A stretch of 64,000 nucleotides of DNA from Climacteris rufus (taxonomy: Eukaryota; Chordata; Aves; Passeriformes; Climacteridae), in NCBI GenBank assembly GCA_013398175.1, contig VZRZ01004637.1:218974-282973 (forward strand), written 5' to 3'. The position numbers and the translations under genes were made by a program. This document shows, one piece after another, positions 47,267 through 59,966 of the stretch; positions within the stretch are counted from its first letter, which is position 1, and every line of letters starts with the position of its first letter. The notes under the pieces were generated by a model. The model saw nothing but the letters and a program-made list of their open reading frames with translations. It searched no databases and was not told where the DNA came from.

Positions 47267-50200
47267 CATTTTTACAATGCTGAAGAGATGGCAAACTTTC
47301 CGGTGCCAGCATCAGACTGGCCTCTCCACCAATCACAATCCTTCATCATTACATAATCACGAATAACGAGCTTTTGGAAAGCCCATTTTTGTGCACCCTT
47401 AACAGGAGAGAGAGTTCTGGACTGTCACTGGCGGTACAGGTCAGGGTCAAGGTTAACTCGGTCCCTGCTGAGCACTTTTGGATACAGACAACATCTGCGT
47501 TGCCATTTGGCTCCTTCCTTCCCTGCTCATGGGTCCCCTTTGCTGGCTGCTCCAGCTGGAACAGGTTCAGAACTGTGGGGAGGGCAGATATCAGAAACAG
47601 CTTAATCTGCACAGAGCAAGGCAGCAAGGAGCTGCCCCTACACAGCAGACTGATCTTTCTGATAAGGATCCCCTGGTGGGCTACAGCCCACAGCTCTGTG
47701 AAAGCCCGCAGTGCCTGCCTGCTGCTAATGGATTTTCTAAGTAATGGGTTCGAGATCTTGTTCTGTCATTTGGAAACTAACACTTCCCCTTTGAAGTACA
47801 GTGCTGGGTCTGGCAGCAGTGGAGAATGGAGAGTGGAACAGGGGCTGGTCCAGAGACCTGAACAGGAAGAGGAGACCAGAACATCTTTCCTTTCACACTG
47901 AGCCAAAGTGAGGCAAGACTTAACACAGCTACTGCTCCTGCCAGCTGAGGCCCTGCACACTGAGGGAAAAGCTGTCACTCTCCTTTGATATTAGCAGGAG
48001 CCTCTGCTCTCTGCATATCCTGAAAAAGAAAAGCTATTTTTACCTCGTCAAAAAATATATAGACTGTGACTGAAGACAATACACAAGAGCTTTTTGCTTA
48101 GGCACTACACCTCTTCTAACAACATAACAACATTTACAGCTGCTGAGAGACATGCAGCAGCACAGCAACTGCTTTCTATCACCTACTTTCCTAATGCACT
48201 ACCTTCTTTAGACCATGACATGGTTCAGGCAGGTCTGTGTAATAAACACAGGGGAGCTGAGAAGGCTCTAGCAGGCTACCAGTGCAAGGGGGGGAATCAG
48301 AGACATGCTCTGAGCCTGCCTGATGTCAGCCTGGGACTAAGACACAACTTGTGGACAAGCCTCAGCCTGCCCTGGGCTCTGTCAGCGCCCTCATGCTCAG
48401 GTGAGGTGCTGGAGCACAGATCATACCATCATGGCCTCCCCTGGTGTCCTTCCTTTTCTTTGCTAGTGATGCTTATAAACTGCTCCTGATTTCTGCAGTC
48501 TGTTCTGACTCATTCCCCACCTCTGCTCCAGCAGGACTAGTCCACACCTGCTTTGCCTGTCTGCATGAATAAAAGTGCTGAGAAGGGGGCTTTCTGCTGG
48601 GATCTGCATGCTGGGAGCTATCACAGTACAGTCCTTGTGCTGTGGCTATCATAGATTTACTGCCTTCAGCCGTAAGCTAGGTTTGCCTGGCCAGCGCTCA
48701 GGGTGCAGCCTCCAGAAGCCATGCAGGGAAGAAAGCACTGACAGGAAAGCACCTAAAGCACAGGCCTGGTAATAGATCTGTGCTAGCAGATCCCCAGTGA
48801 GGACACGCGAGCAAAGCCGTTGCAGCACAGCCACCTGCTCCACAGCAGAGCGAGCACAGCACTGTGCTGACAGAGAAACATCATCCTGTGCACCTGTCCC
48901 AGGCTCCAGCGGGGTAAAATAAGAAAGGTGATGATACAGAAATCAACATTTATCATCACAATAGTGCAAAAAAACAACACCTGGGGGCACCTCCCTTCTC
49001 CCAGCACAGCAGTGGTGAGAAAGCAAATACAGCAACACAGCAAATACAGCACCAGGGGATGTGCTTTCAACGTCAGGCACTGTCACTGGCTTCAAGGATG
49101 ATCTTAGGCAAGTTACCAGTGACCTAAGAAGGGCAGAAAACCCTTCCTGGCAGTCCGAGGTCCATTTAACTACGACTGTTTGGGGAGAAGAGCCATTTTC
49201 TTTGGACTGAAGTTCATATTACTGGCCAGAATATACCTAAACTCCCTTGTGCAAACCAGCTGACCTGATTCCTCTCCCCTTTTGCTGCCCAGCGAATCCC
49301 TAACCATGCCCAAGTACTCACCCTCAGGTAATGCAGGCATGTCATCCCTGCAGGAGGAGGTCAGCTCACCCTGGACAGTCAGGGTCTGCAGCTCTGATCA
49401 ACCCACTTACGCTGAATGCTGCAGCCAAACCAAGCATGAACAGCCAGGCTGGAAGAGGTTTATCAGCAGCAGGACTGCACCCTATCACACACCTGATTGC
49501 AAGTCAAAAAAACAAGGAGGATCCTCTCTGGAGTCTGGAGATTACGGGCTGTCCCACGTCAGGGACTTGGGGAGAGTGTTTAGTGAGTGACATGCCTGAG
49601 GCACACTTCATAAACACATCTGAGCTGTAACAGGGAGGAGCCCACGTGCATGAACCCTGCTCTTCAAACACTACAAGGGAAGAAGAAACTTCAGCAATAC
49701 AAAGCAAAATGAAACAGCTGTGTGGCAAGAACCACACTGTCTCTTGGTCTGTGCCACACAAAGCAGGCTGGGCTGGAGACAGTGAGCAGAAGACCTCAGG
49801 TTGTTCACAGGTCTCTGCAGACCTTGGCTGGGCACAGTCCCAAATGGAGGACACCGAGATGGAACTGAAGTGGCAAATGAGGTCTAGTGACAGCAGCTCC
49901 AGGCTCTTTGTAGGGCCTAGAGCCCACTGCAATACAATGCACGCGCCCCTTCCCCCCTTCTACCTGCACAGCAGACTCCTGCTCCAGCATCCCTTCAGGA
50001 GATCCTTGCTTGCAGCAAGAAGGCAAGGGGTCCACAGTGGTTGGTGCATGCCCTCTCTGAAAGACACGCAAGGGAGTCACACCAATTGTCCAAAGGAACA
50101 GAGCTCCTGGAGACCGCTCCCGTCCCACCCTTTCCTCGTGCTCCAGCTCAGGGTGACCCTGCAGAGCAGCGCTCGCCTGGCTGGCAGGAGTCATCCCTCT

Positions 50201-53200
50201 GCTAAGTGCTTTGCCTACCCCATCTTGCCTCCAGGTGCTAAACTGGGGCCATCCTGGCAAAGCACTGGGGGTGCTGCGGGGGAGCCACACAGCTCGGTTT
50301 CTATTTCCAGCTACCATTCACCTGGCCCTTTTTGCCAGTTACAGGGTCAAGAAGACCAAGGTGCTTCTGGCCAGGCACTGGGGCCAAACCAGTGAATGCA
50401 CAGCCATGAGGTGATCACACCTGGAAAGGCCTGGGCAGTACACGGATAAATACAGCTTGTGACACTTTCAGCTTCAGAGAGAAAGAAACAACTGCTCTGC
50501 CAGTTGTATCTCTCTAGGGAATTCCAATAAAACAGCCCAGCCCACCACCAGAAAAGTTTTTATGAGCTGAGAGGCAGGAAAAGTAGATCAATAGAACATT
50601 TTAGGATGGCAAAATGCTTTGCATTACATAGAAACTGAGATTTTTATACTGAGAACAGACCAAGTTTAGCATTAGAGCAAAGCAGAATCCTTACCTCAGT
50701 CAAGGGAAAACACCTTCCCTTTGTGCAGTGTCATTCATCACTTCCTTGGACAGACAGAGAAATATTATCATCGGGTATGGCCCTGGCAAGGTTGGCCAAG
50801 CCACAAAGTCTCTGCTTGTCCACTAACACCTGGAGTTTTGCCTGCAAACAGCCCTCAGCAACTTCCCCACAACTCAGAGGTGCACGAAGGCATCAGGAGC
50901 CCAGGTCACTGAGGTATCCCCAGATGTCAGTGACATCCACATGGGTTGGCAGGTCGCAGGCTGCAGCAGACCCGTGCATCTTGAGGCAACTGTATGGAGT
51001 TCACAGGGCTAATATTACTATCAGTCACATATCTATAGCTCTAGGTAAAGGCAATTTCAGGAACATGAGTGAAGAGGATCCTGTGAGGTGGGAGGTACCT
51101 GTCTGCTTTCTCCCTTCCCTGAAGATGGGGGAGAACAGAGCACTTTGCCTTGAGTATGTAACATGCTAAAACCCGTTTCTTTCCTGTGCTGTTTGTGAAG
51201 CTGGTGCAGGCTCCATCTCTGAGGAAAATTGGTCTCTTTGCTCCATTAATTGCTGTCCCTTGTTAACTGTAATTTCCTGAACACTTCCCATTGATGCCTC
51301 TAATAGGTCTCATTCACTCATTATCATCTTGCCTGAGGGATCTCCGAAAGTTTCCCCTATCTCACCTGTAGACTGGTGGGTTGCATGTATCAGTGCTGAA
51401 AACTCAGAGCAACTTGCTTTACTAGCAGTTTGTCGCTGTTATGTTGCCTGTTATATCTAACAGGAACATCTTGGCAGTTCTGGAGAAACCAACACTATAG
51501 GCACAACTCTGAGAAATCAGAGCCTGAGAGAGCTTGAAAAATAACAAATATGGCTCCAATAAATGAATAGCTTTTAATTCCAAGAGCTCTTTTCATTTCC
51601 ATGAAAACACTTCAAAAGACTAAGGTCTCAGGCAGTTCCTTAACACTTACCTGTTGCCAGATGCTCAACTCAGATTGTCTGGGTTGCTCATTCCCCAAGA
51701 TTTTATTCTGTGTCCTCACCTTAGTGACATCTGAGCATATGATCATCAGTTAAAGGCCTCAGAGGCTGTACAGGTCAGTGTCATGTACTCACAAAAGCTA
51801 GCATGGATTTAAACTGGAGCTCTGTAAAGGGACATAATTTACACTGGAAAAAACAGGAATATTGTCTAAAAAAGAGCAAATTCATGCTGAGAAAAGGTGA
51901 CCAAGAGTTACAGTGAATAATAGCAATTAACAACCTCTGGGCACCTCTGTGGGCTTTAGGGAATTTTTGCAAGCCAGGGTTCCAGTATTCTCTTAAGTGC
52001 TGTTCCTTGGATGCTATAATATTTATCATACCCACATGAAAAATAACTTCTCCCTCTGCTATCCTGAGACAGCTCCTGGGACGAGGCTCAGCATCCCTGA
52101 TGTCTCAGTGGCATTGCATTCCAGGTTCACACCTGAGATGAAAACATGGAATTCCAGCAGCAACTGCAGACAGTGTCAGTTGTGAAGAGAAGCTCCATCA
52201 GAAATTTAGAAGGCAGAGGTCTCTGAAGAGAACTACTCCTTCAGCTACGAAGAGTTTTTTTCAAGATACAAAGTTCTGCTTCTGACCTTTGGAGAAACTC
52301 TTCAGCTGTGTGATGATGTAGCTGTGAAGGAATGCAAGGCTCCTTCCTCAGTTTTGGTATCTGCCACGTAACCAGAGAAGTGATTGCCCAGCACCAGGCA
52401 CTTGCTGGCTGCTGCCTGTCTGTCCTCAGCTGTTCTTCCTTTCATTTAAGGGAATGAGGAGTGTAGTGTGTGCAGCAGAGAACCTTAAACACACCACCCT
52501 GGAGCAGAGAAAATAATGGAACAATGGGCTTTAATATTTTGAGGAAGCTATATGTGCCTTTGCCCAGGGAAGGAAGTGAAGCACTTCCTGCACTCAGCCC
52601 CTTGAGAAACGATGCCAGGATGAGTCCAGAGCTGCAGTCACTGAAGGGAGCTGCTCCTCCCTGAGCACTTGCAGTACCCTCCTGGTGCAAGGACATGGAT
52701 ACATAGGCTCACAGGCTCACCTTACTCCAGCACGTCCCTTTACTTGTTAGAGATGAAAACACTCCCTGTGCTCCTGTCACCTGCTGAGGCTCCCAGGACC
52801 AGCCAGGCTCCCAGGTTCCAGTCAGCAAGCCATTATCTCAGGAAACATCAATGCAGTTTTAAAGCTGAGTCAAGAACAGAAGCTGAATAATTTAAAACTT
52901 TAGCAATTTTGCTACTGCTGCCCAGCCATGGATAAAAGCAGTTACTCAGAAAACAGTGGCGCTGTCAGGCCACTTCTTCCTGTTAGGAGAGAGCAGCAGT
53001 GATGCAGGCATAATTAAGTGGATGGGGATGCTCTGCAGAGCTGAGGTAGATGCTGCAGCTCAGAGCAGGCAGCCCTCAGAGCACCCCATGGCTGAGGCTT
53101 CACTTTACTCTGGTGTTTCTGGCTTCTGCCATGGTGATTCATGATTTTGCAGGAAGTCCATAGGTGCTGCTGGTGCCTCACCTCTCCAATAGCTGATCCT

Positions 53201-53218
53201 GAGCTTCCAAAGTGCTTC

Positions 53219-53252
53219 CAAATCACTTCTTAATTACTGCTTATGGTGCAGA
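53219..53252. repeat. 34-bp exact direct repeat, copy 1
   Basis: Identical over 34 nt to 54388-54421. It contains the homeodomain-type core TTAATTA and ends in TTATGGTGCAGA. Flanks of the two copies are unrelated. Confidence 0.85.
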
Positions 53253-54387
53253 ATCATCAGCCATGAGCAAGAGGGAGCATGTGAGGTGTCCACACCAACA
53301 CCTGCTCTTCAGCTTTCTGTCCAAGGAGGAGCTGTGTAATGTGATGTGGTGGGAGGGGGACAAAGACTTGCTGTTCACAAATATTCCAGCCCTTGCTCTC
53401 TCTCTAGCTGCCTCTCCATCTCCTTTCTTGTTGGGGGGAAGGTGGGGAAGCCAATTTGCAGGTACTACTCTCCAAATCAGTCTAAAAACCAGCACTCAGA
53501 AACATGGAACAAATGAAAAGAAACCCAGTGGACTGGGTTTGCAAAGCTCAGCAGCTAATAGAAATAAGAAATCTCTTCCTATCATAATCCTGATCTAAGA
53601 AACCATTTCATGGTCATTTATCAGTTCAGACTATTTAATCTGTGAAATTCCCAAAGGAAATTCAGAAATACAAATTGAATAGATCTTCTTAAGGTTGTGT
53701 TTCTTGAACTGTGCACTGTTGCCTCCAAAGGAATGATTTTGGAGATGGAACAGACTGCTCTCTTACTCCAAGAGATAGCTATCTTGTAACAGCATAACCA
53801 CAATTCAGTTGTTGGAGATGAAGCAGTCTGAGCCCCAAACCAAGATGTTTCAATGGCCTTTTGCCCCTCCCTGCACAGATACTGAGCAGACAGACAGCTT
53901 CATAGCATGTGCCTCTCTGGCATCTTATATCATTACTTATCAAATGTTCTTTTTGCTCATAACTTGAATAAGCCAGGTAACACAACTGAAAATTTCATCA
54001 CACTGATTTATCTAATTTATACTTAGTCAAGCATAAAACCTCAGAAAGTCAGATTCTCAGAGTGAGGACATGAAGGAACTGCAGACCTCCCAAAGGAAAG
54101 GAATATTCATGTCCCATTTTTAATGCTATGGCTTAGTAGTGTGCTATCCTGACTGCAAATAAGATATCTGCACAGATAAAAAGTGTTCAGCAACCTCTGC
54201 ATCCAGCTCTCTTATCCAGTGGACCAGAACACATTTCACCCGCAGGACTGCCATCCACTGTTTGTCCCCTTCTTAGAAATTAGGCAGCTCTGACAGCAAA
54301 AAGCATCACCTAACTCAGCCGGAATCTGAAAAATCCCAGGTCTGGGAACAGAGAATTTGGCATTATGCCCACAATGTGGGCCAAGGG

Positions 54388-54421
54388 CAAATCACTTCTT
54401 AATTACTGCTTATGGTGCAGA
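54388..54421. repeat. 34-bp exact direct repeat, copy 2
   Basis: Second copy of the 34-nt segment at 53219-53252, 1,169 nt away in the same orientation. The identity stops abruptly at both ends. Confidence 0.85.
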
Positions 54422-57400
54422 TTTCAGCTTTCACTCAGACAGGCACCAATCTGAAAGACGTAACAAGACTCTTCTCAGGCTGCAGTTAATCCGCCCCAGC
54501 TATTGATCCTGTTGGATCCACTTGTCCTGCTGTAAATGCAAGACTACAGATAACTGAGAAATGCCTTAATGTTACACCTGTTTGGAGATCTCAAGACAAA
54601 GAGATTTCCAGCACTTGGCTGCAGTGCATGCCTGGAGGCAGCACAGACTGACCTCCTGGGAGAAAAGATGAATGCACAGTCCCCACCTGGCAGGCTGCAC
54701 TCTGCTCCTCTTGGAAAGAAATTTGCTCTGCTGCTGAGCATCAAGCCAGAGACCAGGAACTCAGATCTTGCCCCACACTTTCAATGTACCTTTATTCTCA
54801 GCCTCCCAGTCTCTGAGGTCTGCACTGTACCTAAATACTACAGTCTGAGATGATCTTGCTCTGTCATGTTCAGGCAGTTTGATAAAATATTTCCTCCTTT
54901 AGTATGCAGTGGCCAACAGCACTGAGACCACAAGTCTGAGTGTTGTCTATTGCTGTGACAGCACTAGGAATAGGCAGGGTGCTCAGAATTACCTGCTTTC
55001 AAATCACCCAGCTGTCTCAAGTGACTGTCTCCACCCTGCCAAAGGACATCTGCTATGTGCATGTCTGAATAAGTCACCCTGTGTCACACGTGCCTGTCCC
55101 CTCAGCAGATATTGGCCGGAGATGCTAGAGTCACCCAAATGAGTAATATTGACAGAATAGCAGTGAATTCCCAGGGGCCATTTTACAGCACACAAGGAGG
55201 AGGATGGGGCATTTTGCCCAGGACACACAGCTTGACAGACTCATGGTGAGGATCAACACGCTACCCAGCCAGACCAATATCATATTTTCACAGTGTTAAA
55301 AACTCAGCTTTATGTTCACTCCTGGAAATCCACTGAATCCAGCATATCTGGAGCTGCAGGGGGATGGAAGAGGCACCTGAGGCCAACATCCCGAGGGTAG
55401 GCTCACTGAAGCAGTTTTGGGCTCCTACAGAGTCAAAGCTTGAAGCAGGGCTCACTGCACAGCTCCCTCGAGAGCCAGCAGAGAGAAACAGCATATCTAA
55501 AGGTATAATTCAGCTGACCTACTTCCACATGTGGCGCAGCACGGGAAGGACTCCCTCCTCCTCTCCCATGCTGGAGGGAGCTGAGGTGAGCAGTTCAGAT
55601 GCAGAGGTCTGCACCATAGTACTCCTGGGCTGGGGCAGACTATCCCCTCACACAGCATGATGCCCACAAGGGCACTGACGTGAGAGCAGTCCCACTCTGC
55701 CCAACACACCCAGAGCACAATTCCATCCCAGAAACATCCAAATCCTCTCAGCTGCTGTTGCCATGGTAACGTCAGAGCCAGGATCCACCAGCTTTTGATG
55801 TTTGAACCTGCTCAAAGCGTGCAAAATGTTTAAAGTGTGCAAAATGCCATTTGGAAGCTGGGGAGCTGTGTGGAAGAGCACCTGACTGGCCTGAAATGGA
55901 GGGCCCTCCAGGGAGCAAGTATGAATGCTGTCCGGCACCACTTCATCTCCCGTCACAGCCCATCACTGCCAGCATACTGCTGCTTCTGTGCCCAGCTTGC
56001 CCACTTAAGGGAGTTTAATATTTAACATCAGACAAGTGCTGTTTCACAGGGTAATTTGGGTTATTAATTAAAAAATCCCCTTCCCCCTAATTATTAAAAA
56101 ATAGGATACTGTTACTCCATATTATCAGTGCTGGGAGCTGAGCCTCACAAGAGTGCCAGCCCCAGCGCCCTTAATGAGGAATCAAGGAGGGATGAACAGC
56201 CAGAACAGCCAGCAGAGCCAAGTAAGATGAAGCACAACACTGTCCCCATCTTCCACTGCATCACAGCAGAGAGTAGGAAGTAATTCCACATGACACACAG
56301 GTTGTGCCAACCACAGGAGGAGCTGGCTGTCTGATCCCCTCTCCAGCAGCACACAGAGATCCCCTGCATGGCAAGGACATCTCCGAGCTTAGGACTGCAC
56401 AATTGCTTACCTTAAAAAATTAACACTCTTGTATGATTCCCTAAGGCTTTGCAAAAAACCAGTGTGTCAAGGCCAAGAAATGCTCCCACCTAACTGACTG
56501 AAGTGTGGGGGCAGAGAGAAAGATTTGAAACATCTGAGGGATTTTTATGCCAGACTTCTGACAGAATTTGCTTTACAGCATGAAACACAGAAACCTGAAC
56601 TAGTTTCCTACTTCAGAGAGTAGTCTCTCTTCTACATAGAGAACATGTGTCCTGCACTGTGTCATTCCCACCACCTTCATTTTAACATTCAGCATATTCC
56701 ACAGCTGCAAAGTTTCCTTGTATTCTTCTACCCCCTTGCTAAACTAGTGATCCCATATGCAGAGTAAGAGGAGGCAGCCTTCAGCAGACCACAGAAATAC
56801 CACAGAGAACTCCAGGAGCTGGGGAAACAAGGGACTCGAAAGAAGCAGAATGCAATTACCTAAGAAAGATTTTTGCTGAACAGAGGAGTCAATCCATGCA
56901 CACAAACACTTTATTGGGAAAAGCATCACAGCATCTTTGACAGCAACTATAGAGGATGCTGGACACCAGGCTCACAAAGGCAGTACAACCTAGAACTTTA
57001 GATTTCCTCCTCTTAACTTCTTGAGGGAGCCTAAGCATCTGCTTTACAGGGAGTACTAAAGCTGTACTTGTCTGTGAATGGAATCAAACAGTAAAGAAAT
57101 CCTCTTTTGGCTTCTTCAAGTTCCTTTCAACAGAAAAGATGAGCCATTTTCACCTGCCAGCAGGCAGAGGTTGAGAAACTGTTTTGGCTAGGATGCCCAC
57201 TGTGCCAGATATGTGAGAGTGTCAGTTCTATTACAGCTGCTTTGCTGCATTACCTGCTGACTATGGTTTGAGATGTGGGCTTGCTGGAAGCCTCCAGCAT
57301 TTTACTCTGTTCTCCTATTTTTTGCAACCCTTAGTGCCTCTTCAGAAGGCACAAGAACCTCGAAGCATGTTTGTATATATGTTTATTCATGCTGGTCTTT

Positions 57401-59939
57401 GAAAACATAGCCAAAATTAGGTCCTTGTTTTCATGGTTGGGCACTTAAAGAGATTCCTTGATTCTTCATTGTTTCTTGGCACCCCCCAAGCAGACTACTG
57501 GCATGTCATATACATGTTTTAACTTACATGTAAAAGTTATATAGGTCTATTTTCCAGACACTTTTTATAATTAAAAAAAGCCTAATATTATCCCAGCAAC
57601 CTGCTGGCAAAGCTTGGCAGTAAACAGCAGACAGCTTGAGGGTGGGGAGCTGATTGCAGCAGCTGCAGCTCCAGAAAGAGGACAAAAAGCATGTTACTTG
57701 TTTCATTTGTGGTGTTTGTTTCATTTTCTTTCCACAGAAATCTCAGACTAACAGTAAAGGAAACTCTGAAGCCTCTTTCTCTTGTGATCTCTTTTTTTTT
57801 TTCACTCTCAGTGTTTTACAATAGGTTCTTACTGTCAAGAACAAACTGCAGGTTCCTATCTTATTACTGGGCACTTTCTCCAAGCAAAACGCTGCATTTA
57901 TTGCTAGCAAAACAGACAAAAAAAACACCGCCTCTGCAGAGACAAAGTCTGTTCAGACTAAAGCTCTCAATATGCAATGCCGCTTCTCAGTGATGGACCT
58001 TGTCTCCAAGTTTCATGAGGAAGTTGCATCACTATTGCAGCTGTGAGCAGAGTCTCTCGATCAGCTGTTCCAAGTGTCTTCACAGCTTTCTTAGCTCTAC
58101 AGCATGACTTTAAAGCAAAGTGAATTAATGAAAGATGTCAGCTCCTTTTCCCAAATATCTGCAATTTACCCACAGTGTCTGGCTATATAAGAAAGGCAGA
58201 ATGAATGTCCCTCGCTGACCCTCTACTGAAGAGGATGGCAGTGCCACACACTGTGCTGAGTGACCCCATAGGCACATGCTGCTGATCCCTGTGAAATGTT
58301 GTCAGGAGACAGTGAATGCTGCTGCCTCACATTTTCAATGGAGAAAGGGTGTTTTCTCTATGCCTTATTGAACTGCTTCTGGCCCTGACAGGTCTGAGGA
58401 GCACCTCTCACCATTGGCAGGGATGAGTTCACAGATTTTAAAGAGCAGTTTGCAGTTTTGCTGATACAGTACTGGTGGGCAGCAGATATTTTATACTTTT
58501 GCCCTGTGATACTGCAGCTCCTCTTACAGCAACCTCAGCTCCACAACCATTTGACAGCAGGCTGACAGGAAGCATTCTTTCCCAGTCTTCACAGAAAGGG
58601 GATCAGCCTGCTGACCATCGTGCTGCTCTTTAACAGGAGCACGTTGCTATGCATCAGTGCGGTGGCACGTCCAAGCTTCGTGTAAAGAGAGCTGCCATGC
58701 CATGCTCCACTGAGCAACTCTTGCTTGGACCAAACCTACTGTCACTGTGAGCTAAGATGATTTTGCCAGGAAAAGAGCTGAAGAATGAAAAAGCATAGAA
58801 AATTAAAGCCTTCAGGATAAATACTGATCCAGTGCAGGTATCTCCCAGAGCTGAAACTCCCCTGTGCCAAGGACAGCATCCCACAGATGCAACTTCGCTT
58901 TCAGCATTAAAAATGGGAAGACCTATACCACTCCCCACTGCAGCAAAAACAACTCTAACATCAAAAGTAATTCAGAAACATTTACCATTCTTAGAACTTC
59001 CTAGCACACCCCCACCCCCCTGTAGTCCACCCCCTGTTCAAGAAGGAGACAGGAGTACTTTCATTGACCACAAGGGAAATGGAGAGGGGAAATAAATAAA
59101 AAAACGCTCCAAAATAAGAGGAATTCCACGCAGAGATTCACAAGTCAAGAACACTTTATTATTGAAGTTTAGCATCTTATTTAAGGACACACTATTTACT
59201 ACTGTAATCAAATCCATAGAAATAATTTACAGTACAATATTATTGATTCAAACAGCAGTGTGATAACCTACCAGATGTATGCATATGGTTATAGCACACA
59301 GTAAAAGCTCACACTTCAGTCATCAGCAGAGTAAAGCTGATTTCCAGGCAGGATGAAGAAAGACCTTTTACTCTTCCCTTCCACGTTCAGATCAATGGAA
59401 TAAAAAGCTTGGTACATAGGGAAGTATATTGTTAAAGATGAACCTGTCCTTCACTCACCCAACACCTGTCTGTCACACCCACCAAACAGCATATTCTCAT
59501 GATATTTATCTTATTCTTTGATTGGTGCTGTAATCAGCGAGTCCTGGAAAAGACACAATGCTCCTCATTTCAGGCACAGTATCGTGAAGGAACTATATGG
59601 ACTCAATACACTGCATTTCCTGCACAGGATCTGGATGCCTTAGTTTTCTGGAGAAACGACACTGTAAGAAGGTGACAATATTTATAATTCCTTTGCAGAG
59701 AATGTGGGTTAAAATCATGGGTTAAAAATCAAACATCGTTTATATTCTGCAAAAGGTTTCAGCATGCTGTTCTCTGCATTTCTCATTTAAAAGGTCCAAC
59801 ACAGGCACATGAATGCATCCTACAAACCCTGCAAAGTCCTGTCAGCACAGTGTGGTGAAGAACCATAGCCTTTGCTTCTGCTTGCTATCTTGCTGCAGTA
59901 CCTTTTCTTTTAAACAGGAGTCTCCCAGTGGCCTGGTCA

Positions 59940-59966
59940 CACACGCGCAAACGCGCACGCGCACTC
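59940..59966. repeat. Alternating purine-pyrimidine CpG/CA run
   Basis: ACACGCGCAAACGCGCACGCGCAC is nearly pure alternating purine-pyrimidine, a Z-DNA-prone sequence, and stands out as a CpG cluster in otherwise CpG-poor intron. A CT-rich stretch follows. Confidence 0.7.

Noticed and set aside
50696..50790. Good GTAAGG donor on the minus strand at 50696
   Set aside because: In the phase required by exon 2, a stop codon lies close upstream and there is no ATG after it. It could only be a non-coding 5' UTR exon, for which there is no evidence.
58832..59104. 87-codon plus-strand frame followed directly by AATAAATAAAAAAA, suggesting a retroposed gene end
   Set aside because: The peptide is proline- and threonine-rich with no recognisable domain, the A-run is short, and no target-site duplication is evident.
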